The position numbers and the translations under genes were made by a program. A stretch of DNA of 64,000 bases from Owenia fusiformis. Lineage: Eukaryota > Annelida > Polychaeta > Sabellida > Oweniidae. Shown in pieces: positions 58,801-64,000 of this stretch. The stretch spans positions 6,536,571 through 6,600,570 of the forward strand of contig CAIIXF020000011.1 of the NCBI GenBank assembly GCA_903813345.2. Direction: 5' to 3'. Every line of letters begins with the position of its first letter. Positions within the stretch are counted from its first letter, which is position 1. The notes beneath the pieces were generated by a model. The model searched no databases. It saw nothing but the letters and a program-made list of their open reading frames with translations, and was not told where the DNA came from.

Positions 58801-60586
58801 TATTGGGTTAGGATTTTGAGTTGTGCAAATGTTTAAGCGAGTATTTTGAACCAGGCATGATTATTTCAACTTTCATCTTGGTGTGATTAAATTTTCAAAT
58901 TCTCATAACTAGGAACTTGGTTGCTCACTGACTATAGTACAACATTAAATCGAGTAGAAATTATGATTTCAGACTTTAGTAATGGACCAATCAAGATTTG
59001 AAGATCTCCGAGAGAAAACTGACCAGATATGTTTGGTGTCGGCCATTCTTCTCATCACATACAATACAGTGGGGCCATCTATTAGTGGAATCTCAGAACT
59101 AAAATCAACATTAACTGACCAGATCTCAATTTTGTTGGAATCAGCAGAAAGGTAATTTTATCAAAACCCAAATAATTATCAGTTTTTGGAGGTGAAGAAT
59201 TACCTGGAACAAGTTTTTTCCGATATATGCCCATTGCTCAATCATGTGATAATTGTTTGATGACTTTGAGCATTCCAAGGGCCTAACTGACTGAAAGATG
59301 GCATAAACTGACATATTTATTCAAAAATACTGTACTGTACGTAATCTCATATTTGTAAATAAAATAGAATCATACTATTACAACACCCAGGGGTGAAAAA
59401 GGTCATATTGTAACGATAAGAATTTTAAAGTCAATAAGTAGCTCATTGTAGTGGCCTAAAATGCAATATTATTTTTCAAAGCTGTTGTATTTTTTGAGCC
59501 ACACTAAACAACAGTGTTCATTACATTTAATAATAATGATATTAATTTAAAATCCAATTTTCAACTCATTTTCATAAATATTAGAATTTACTAAGGCTAC
59601 ATTTGTTTCACGGGTTGTGATGCCAAGAGACATAATTACCTTGTAACCTTATTGTCCGTGTCTAGCTTGATAGCGGATCTCTCACAACCGAGTTGCATTT
59701 TAGCAATTTTTGTTAACGGTCATAAAACAACAGGTGTAGCAAACATTGACTGAAAAGATGACAAATATTTCTCCATGTCTGACCATCAAACTCAAAAGTT
59801 ACGAGTCAAGACTATCTGCATTCGTGTGTATGCACATCACATAGGGGAGAAGTAGTCGCGATACCACAAAACATCCGGGGTCTAAAAATTACCTGGTGAG
59901 AACCTTGTGTTTAGTGTGGCTCAAAAATACATCAGCTTTGAAAATAATATTGCATTTTAGGCCACTTAATGCCCTGGTGATAGACTATGATGCCATGCGC
60001 CATGACATAAATCAAATATTCAAATATACTGGATTAAAACATAAAACATGAGCGATAATACCTAGGCAAAATTATTTATATTTTAATCCAGTATATTTGA
60101 ATATTTGATTTATGTCATGGCGCATGGCATCATAGTCTATCGCTCATGTATGGTCAGATGTGGCTTGAAAGTGGTCACATTTAGAAAAAGTGCTCGGTTC
60201 GATGACCATGTAATAAATTGTATTGCTTTGTAACCACGTTAACTAAACATTCCACCTTGAGCATTTTTACTCAATTGTTTTGAAAAGAAGCTTTAAGAAA
60301 ATTGAATTTAGATTACTTGGAAAATTGACAACAATGATTAAAACTACATTTGCTCAGCCCAACTCCATAAAACATGCTACACTTTTGTTTGTGACCAAAT
60401 GTTACATTATTTTGAAAAATTTCAGCCCTGATGTTATGACGAACATTGCTGACCAAGTAGCTTTAGAGGTTGGAAAATCACTAGAAAAACATGGGTTTCA
60501 AAAAATGACTGAAGAGAAAGAAAATCATCTAAAAGCACAAGTGAAGGAGGTCGCGTCTCTGGAGCATGCAGTTCACAAACTTTTAC
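52855..60586 (+). CDS. TCP11L1: TCP11L1-like (T-complex 11 family) protein, 3' end beyond window
   Basis: The coding exons are 52855-53053, 53711-53843, 54322-54442, 56243-56463, 57492-57628, 58065-58246, 58973-59151 and 60426-60586. All are GT-AG and in phase, giving 444 codons plus one base. The N-terminus is Ser/Asp-rich (MASKDNDDGLDDSMNG). The Tcp11 domain follows: SFDQLMSAANG, VLLEEVKQMLLEVLLP, VLDMELIKQKI, APARDDSIREL, LKRD-like ELMKRDMANYTIQ and a C-terminal helical part. Vertebrate TCP11L1 is about 509 aa, so one or more exons (about 65 aa) are missing and probably lie past 64000. The start is the first ATG after the exon acceptor at 52839. TCP11 relatives act in sperm flagellar function, while TCP11L1 itself is poorly understood. 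Its head-to-head partner is DEPDC7. Confidence 0.92.
53330..53570. repeat. GGGCCC-rich repeat in TCP11L intron 1
   Basis: Contains GGGGGCTGGGGGCCCAGCCCC, a C-run, and repeated GGGCCCA/TTTTGGGCC/AAGGCCTTA words, in contrast to the AT-rich intron. Probably a decayed transposon; class not determined. Confidence 0.5.
54047..54176. mobile_element. MITE, GTCACCACCTG family, TCP11L intron 3 flank copy
   Basis: AGTGGTGACATATTGTAATAG at the left, CATCTGTAACAAATGGCAG, and ATTTTAATGCCTTGTTTG at the right. Same order and ends as the copies at 54640 and 57138, inverted relative to 38010. Confidence 0.7.
54433..54667 (+). repeat. Tandem duplication of a TCP11L exon-intron border
   Basis: GTGAAACAG|GTTAGTATG with the following 90 bp (AAATTATGGGATATAGTA) recurs at 54571 as GTGAAACAG|GTAAGTATG, interleaved with a MITE copy. 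The duplicate donor (after 54580) matches the consensus better than the real one (after 54442). Reading through to it meets an in-frame TAA. Confidence 0.8.
54640..54765. mobile_element. MITE, GTCACCACCTG family, copy in TCP11L intron
   Basis: TGTCACCACCACAAGTTGC, then CATCTGTATCAAATGGCAG, GTGGTGACATTTTGCC and AATGCCTTGTTT. A partial copy at 54520-54570 belongs to the same duplication. Confidence 0.65.
54820..54953 (+). repeat. Tandem duplication of 66 bp
   Basis: The unit ACCTGGCTCTTTTACAG..GAATTGA occurs twice in succession with three differences. Each unit includes TTACAG/TTTCAG|ATCAATTTAG, a plausible but unused acceptor. Confidence 0.9.
56761..57095 (+). repeat. Direct repeat, about 140 bp, two copies
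   Basis: GCCCAGCCTAGACATAAGCTC through CCCCAATGGACACCCC occurs at 56768 and again at 56974, with about ten differences. It lies in the TCP11L intron between the exons ending 56463 and starting 57492; no coding potential seen. Confidence 0.85.
57138..57270. mobile_element. MITE, GTCACCACCTG family, copy in TCP11L intron
   Basis: TATGTCACCACCACATGTC, then TTGGTGACATATTGTTATAG, CATCTGTAACAAATGGCAAG, GTGGTAACATTTTGCATGG and AATGCCTTGTTTG. Confidence 0.7.
58250..58397. mobile_element. MITE, GCCTCAGTCACATTTG family, copy 2, beside a TCP11L donor
   Basis: It begins AGCCTCAGTCACATTTGCTC three to four bases after the donor GT of the exon ending 58246, and ends ATCGATGTGACTGACGC. The interior GCATACGGTGG/CCACCGTATGG pairs. 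Same family as 23997-24170. Confidence 0.75.
59448..59968. mobile_element. MITE with GTGGCCTAAAATGCAATATT ends
   Basis: About 65 bp at 59451-59515 (GTGGCCTAAAATGCAATATT, CAAAGCTG, TTGAGCCACACTAAACA) is repeated in inverted orientation at 59903-59968. It lies in the last visible TCP11L intron. Confidence 0.8.
59979..60141. repeat. Perfect 61-bp inverted repeat
   Basis: Arms 59979-60039 and 60081-60141 (outer end GATAGACTATGATGCCATGC) pair without mismatch around a 41-nt spacer. ACATGAGCGATA in the spacer pairs alternatively with TATCGCTCATGT just outside the right arm. It abuts the MITE ending at 59968. Confidence 0.9.
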
Positions 60587-62800
60587 GTAAGTGATTCTTA
60601 TAATATTCCAATTGGACAATTTGACTTTGTATCTCCAGGGTGGGCCAAAAAAAACAATACCAAACTTTAAATCAGAATAAAAATGGCTATGTTCAATATG
60701 ATACATTGATTTATATATCATTTTAAAGGTAATCCATTTTCGAACAATTTGGTATATAACACTATGTCGTAAAATCAATAGTAAAGTTTTAATTATTATA
60801 CTTATTTGGGAGGCCGGGTTGGTTTCATTGCCCATAGCTTTTGAGATAACTTCTTGGACATTTGACAGGACAGAATTAAGAGATGGATAAATCCCTCGGA
60901 GTCAGAATTTATTCAATTCAAGGTTCTTGAGTGTATTGAATGATTTTGATAAGAGCCATCTATAGGAATTGAATACAACTAGGCTATGGTATGGGAATTT
61001 TTACATTTTGACCCTGGTCTACAAGTGATAAAAAAATGAATATAAAATTTTGAACTTCAAATTTTCCACCAATTAAAAATAGCCACACTTTTTATATACT
61101 ATTAGATATTTAACAAAATTAACCCTATTAGGGGGAGAGTAGGCCATCAAATCTCAGTCATGTCTTTGATATGGCATCTCCTTAACAATTAAGTAACTTT
61201 AAATAAATTTATTTGAGTTCAAAATAAATGCTATCACTAGAGATATTAAGCTATTGATGACTGCTGACCTATACTGGCGATTACTAGAGTGCTGCTAACT
61301 CGATAAAAGGCTGGCGCTGGCTAGAATTGTCTATGGTTCTAGCCAGGATAAAGATACCAGTTCTTCAACTCGACAATGGGAAGAATTGCTCTACCTTAGT
61401 GACTAATATGTCATGATATGACATCTAAAGAGTCAATAAAAGATATATATCTTGATTAATTGACGGATAAAAAATATCAAATGAATTGGAAGATCTTTTT
61501 ATATTTTATGCACAGCGGGTTGCTCATACTGACATTTGAACATGACGTAAATGACCGTCATTTATAAGGTCGAGTTTGATTTAATAGCTTATAGAGACTT
61601 ATATCAATGAAACAGTAAAAACCTTGGATTTTTCACTACAGGATCACAGAAGCCGTTTTATTTTTAGTTATAACTGTTTTCTAACCTGTAAGAATTATGG
61701 AGTTACATGTGACTTTCATTGTCACGTGGGCGTCTTGTTGATTCTGCAACTGCGCATGTTGAAACTGGAAAATGTCTCAGGCTAGCTGTATGAATACTTT
61801 TTGGCTCACACAGTGAACCCATGGAATGGACTAGGCATCCGCCAGTCCGTCCGTCTGTCCGTCCGTCTGTCAAAAGGTCTGTCCATCGATCAAGATTGGT
61901 GGCACAAAAAGCTCTTGAAATTACAGTTTTCGGTGTTTACTTTATAATATTTGACAAAAATAGGACAATTTCAGGGAACTTTCTCATGTATAAAGTCAGA
62001 GGCAGGTTTTGTGATTGAACATTGTTTTAAAGCAACTAAGTAACTGAGTAACTAACTCAATAACTTAATACCTTAGTCTAAGTCTAGTAAAAGTTAATCC
62101 TTTCCAAAACATAATGTGTTTACAATATTCACCGTGTGAGCACAGGGCCTTGGGTCCTTTATCAACTTGATCAACGCAGATTTTTTTATTCATTTTGAGA
62201 AAAATTGGGTATTCATTATCTTGAAATAATTATAAAGATATTTTGAAAACCTGTTTTCCTGATTGGGACCTTGTTAGGAGTTTACATATAGATATATAAA
62301 AAAATTGAGATATACAGGTTGGGCCAAAAAAACACTACCCAAGTTTAAGGATGAATATCATATCTGTCTAAGATTTAGACAATTAATTATTAGTTGTTGT
62401 CATTATGTTATGATTATCATAATTTTCAAGTAGCAATGAACCTAAACCTTCAAAAATGATTATAAATAGACCAGTTCATTTCTATTTTTGTAATTTTTTT
62501 GTCAGTATAACACAATTTCAAATATTTAACCATACTCATTATTTTTGTGTCACTCTGTATTCTCTTACCTTTAAATATATATTTATTTCGTTCAATACCA
62601 ATTGATATAACATGCGATATAACATTTACCAATATATGTCAATTGTTTTTGACAAGTAGACCCAATAATTTCTGTGTTTGAGGTATTGGTAACCTTATTT
62701 GTTCTTACTGATTGATTGAACTTACATATTTTGATGTGTTTCCTTACAATGTAAACACATATTTGATTTATTGTCTGATGGATTAAGGAATGACTCTGTC
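60587..62800. other. TCP11L last visible intron or flank, no further exon identified
   Basis: Two direct copies of a mariner-end-like word (GGTGGGCCAAAAAAAACAATA at 60639 and GGTTGGGCCAAAAAAACAC at 62318) and a CCGTCCGTCTGT run (61846-61872) are present. A possible acceptor at 61641 gives only eight codons before a stop and is not convincing as the final exon. Confidence 0.45.
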
Positions 62801-62859
62801 ATACATGAGTGGTATAGTGGTATTGTCACACTTTATACATTGGTTCTGTATATTTTATG

Positions 62860-63145
62860 CGAGGGCTTTGTCACATTTTACGCGAAAGTGTGTGAAGGCC
62901 TTGTCACATTTCATGCGAGGGTCGTATGATGGCCTTGTCACATTTTATGCATTGGTATCATGATGGCATGTCACATTTATGCGAGTATGGTGTGAAAACA
63001 TTGTCACATTTCATACGAGGGTGGTGTGACGGCCTTGTCACATTTTATGCATTTGTATCATGATGGCATGTCACATTTATGCGAGTATGGTGTGAAAACA
63101 TTGTCACATTTCATGCAAGGGTGATATGAAGGGCTGTCACATTTA
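62860..63145. repeat. TTGTCACATTTTATGC tandem repeat with 100-bp higher-order unit
   Basis: Basic units of about 33 bp (GGCCTTGTCACATTTTATGC..) form a composite unit; TGATGGCATGTCACATTTAT recurs at 62961 and 63061, exactly 100 bp apart. Confidence 0.8.
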
Positions 63146-64000
63146 ACTATCGGTGTCAAGGGATGTGATAGATTTATTGATACAGAAATGTTGTGGGAGT
63201 AATCCGATTTATTACCTGTTGAGAAAATATCAAGTTCAAAAAAAGAAATCACATCTGTAGACCGAGCCTTCAAAAAACAATAATTGAGTATAACATGAGC
63301 GCTTTGTGTGGAGCCTACGATTATTTTTTAATTTGAATTTGTGGTATGTTTTTTGAGTCGTATCCGGTCTTCAATTTCATCAATATTATATAAAGTTAAA
63401 ACATAAAAGAAATTGAGAAATAGTTGTGTTACTCATTCTATAGAGGCAGAATACGCATTACATTTTTTAAATTTTCATTTTTTCATATAAATACATTGTT
63501 CTCAGCTTTCACATGTTGGAAATCAATTTTTGGGGATTTGAACCAACCTTATCACAAGGTGCAGATACGATTTAATAAACAGGAATGTTTACAATCAGGT
63601 TCTGTAGTTTGAGTGAACTTGAATCCAGTCAAGATTTTGTCACACCAATCCTAAAATAGCTCCTACAGCCACGTACTATTTTTTTCATGGCCTGAGTTCG
63701 TCGCTTACATGCTAAATATAAGAGTTAGCTAACGTTTGGGAGTCTGACTTACCTTCTAAAGGTTAGAACCCGAATCTTAATGAAACCATATCACCTTTGT
63801 TCCGTCAACCATGGAGCATTTGCCACAACATCCAAGAGGTAAATCATGGACCGTGAAAATGAATGATTTCCTTGTAAGTTCCGGAAGTTTCAATACGAAA
63901 AATTACCGAACATATGTGAAAACCGAATATTTGTTCGTTGTTTTCACGATTTACAGGTTCGTTTGTTCTTCAATGTTTTGGTCTAAATTATAAAGCATCA
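63146..64000. other. Window end, no gene recognised
   Basis: AT-rich. An ATG at 63811 opens a 60-codon frame (MEHLPQHPR..) with a possible donor (AAGAG|GTAAAT) soon after the start. Without a partner exon this cannot be called a gene. Confidence 0.35.

Noticed and set aside
61642-61667. Candidate final TCP11L exon after TTCACTACAG
   Set aside because: It would add only about eight codons before a stop, whereas the family needs about 65 more residues.
63811-63993. Candidate first exon of a new gene (MEHLPQHPR..)
   Set aside because: A single ATG and weak donor without homology or a second exon in the window.

Overview
The window looks like AT-rich, intron-rich nuclear DNA from a non-vertebrate animal. 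A slowly evolving invertebrate such as a mollusc, other lophotrochozoan or hemichordate would fit, but the sequence alone does not settle the phylum. Coding exons have canonical GT-AG junctions, introns are 0.3 to 4 kb or longer, and the rest is packed with minisatellites and non-autonomous DNA transposons. There are no bacterial operons, CRISPR arrays, rRNA or convincing tRNA genes.

Four host genes can be read exon by exon with intact phase. Two are tandem copies on the minus strand of an ODF3/CIMAP1 (SHIPPO-repeat, sperm-tail/ciliary microtubule) gene, at 18371-20580 and 23575-28547. Their first two coding exons have identical lengths (400 and 266 nt). The lower-coordinate copy carries two interchangeable in-frame terminal exons. 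Next is a complete nine-exon DEPDC7-like gene on the minus strand (36321-50995, 616 aa). Head to head with it is a TCP11L1-like gene on the plus strand (52855-60586). Its eight visible coding exons give 444 codons, and its last exon(s) lie beyond the window. DEPDC7 and TCP11L1 are also neighbours in vertebrates, so this is probably old microsynteny. The roughly 170 bp between the DEPDC7 start codon and the first TCP11L donor holds a perfect CRE (TGACGTCA) beside an ETS site, which suggests a shared bidirectional promoter.

Region by region: 1-3.9 kb holds a possible gene 3' end, a pogo-like MITE and a 41-bp minisatellite. 3.9-13.9 kb is one composite foldback element with a second foldback inserted in its left arm. 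The right arm preserves the empty target site, and two more insertions lie in or near the loop. 14.1-15.6 kb is another foldback whose ends are built from many copies of a short TTCGCTTTAGG-type motif. 18.4-30.6 kb is the ODF3 pair, with a 1-kb 22-bp minisatellite in one intron. 34.2-34.9 kb is a strikingly GC-rich foldback element. 36.3-51.0 kb is DEPDC7; its third intron holds a LINE nested in a mariner, and one exon has been partly duplicated three more times. 51-60.6 kb is TCP11L, with several MITEs and duplications close to splice sites. 60.6-64 kb is repeat-rich with no recognised gene.

The most unusual material is the transposon island. One foldback carries at least eight copies of an RFX X-box-like palindrome (type GTTGCCATGGTAAC) at about 155-bp spacing, in a window whose genes are mostly sperm/cilium-related. 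Inside DEPDC7 intron 1, a small TIR element carries a perfect TCTCGCGAGA promoter motif followed by a start codon and a strong splice donor.
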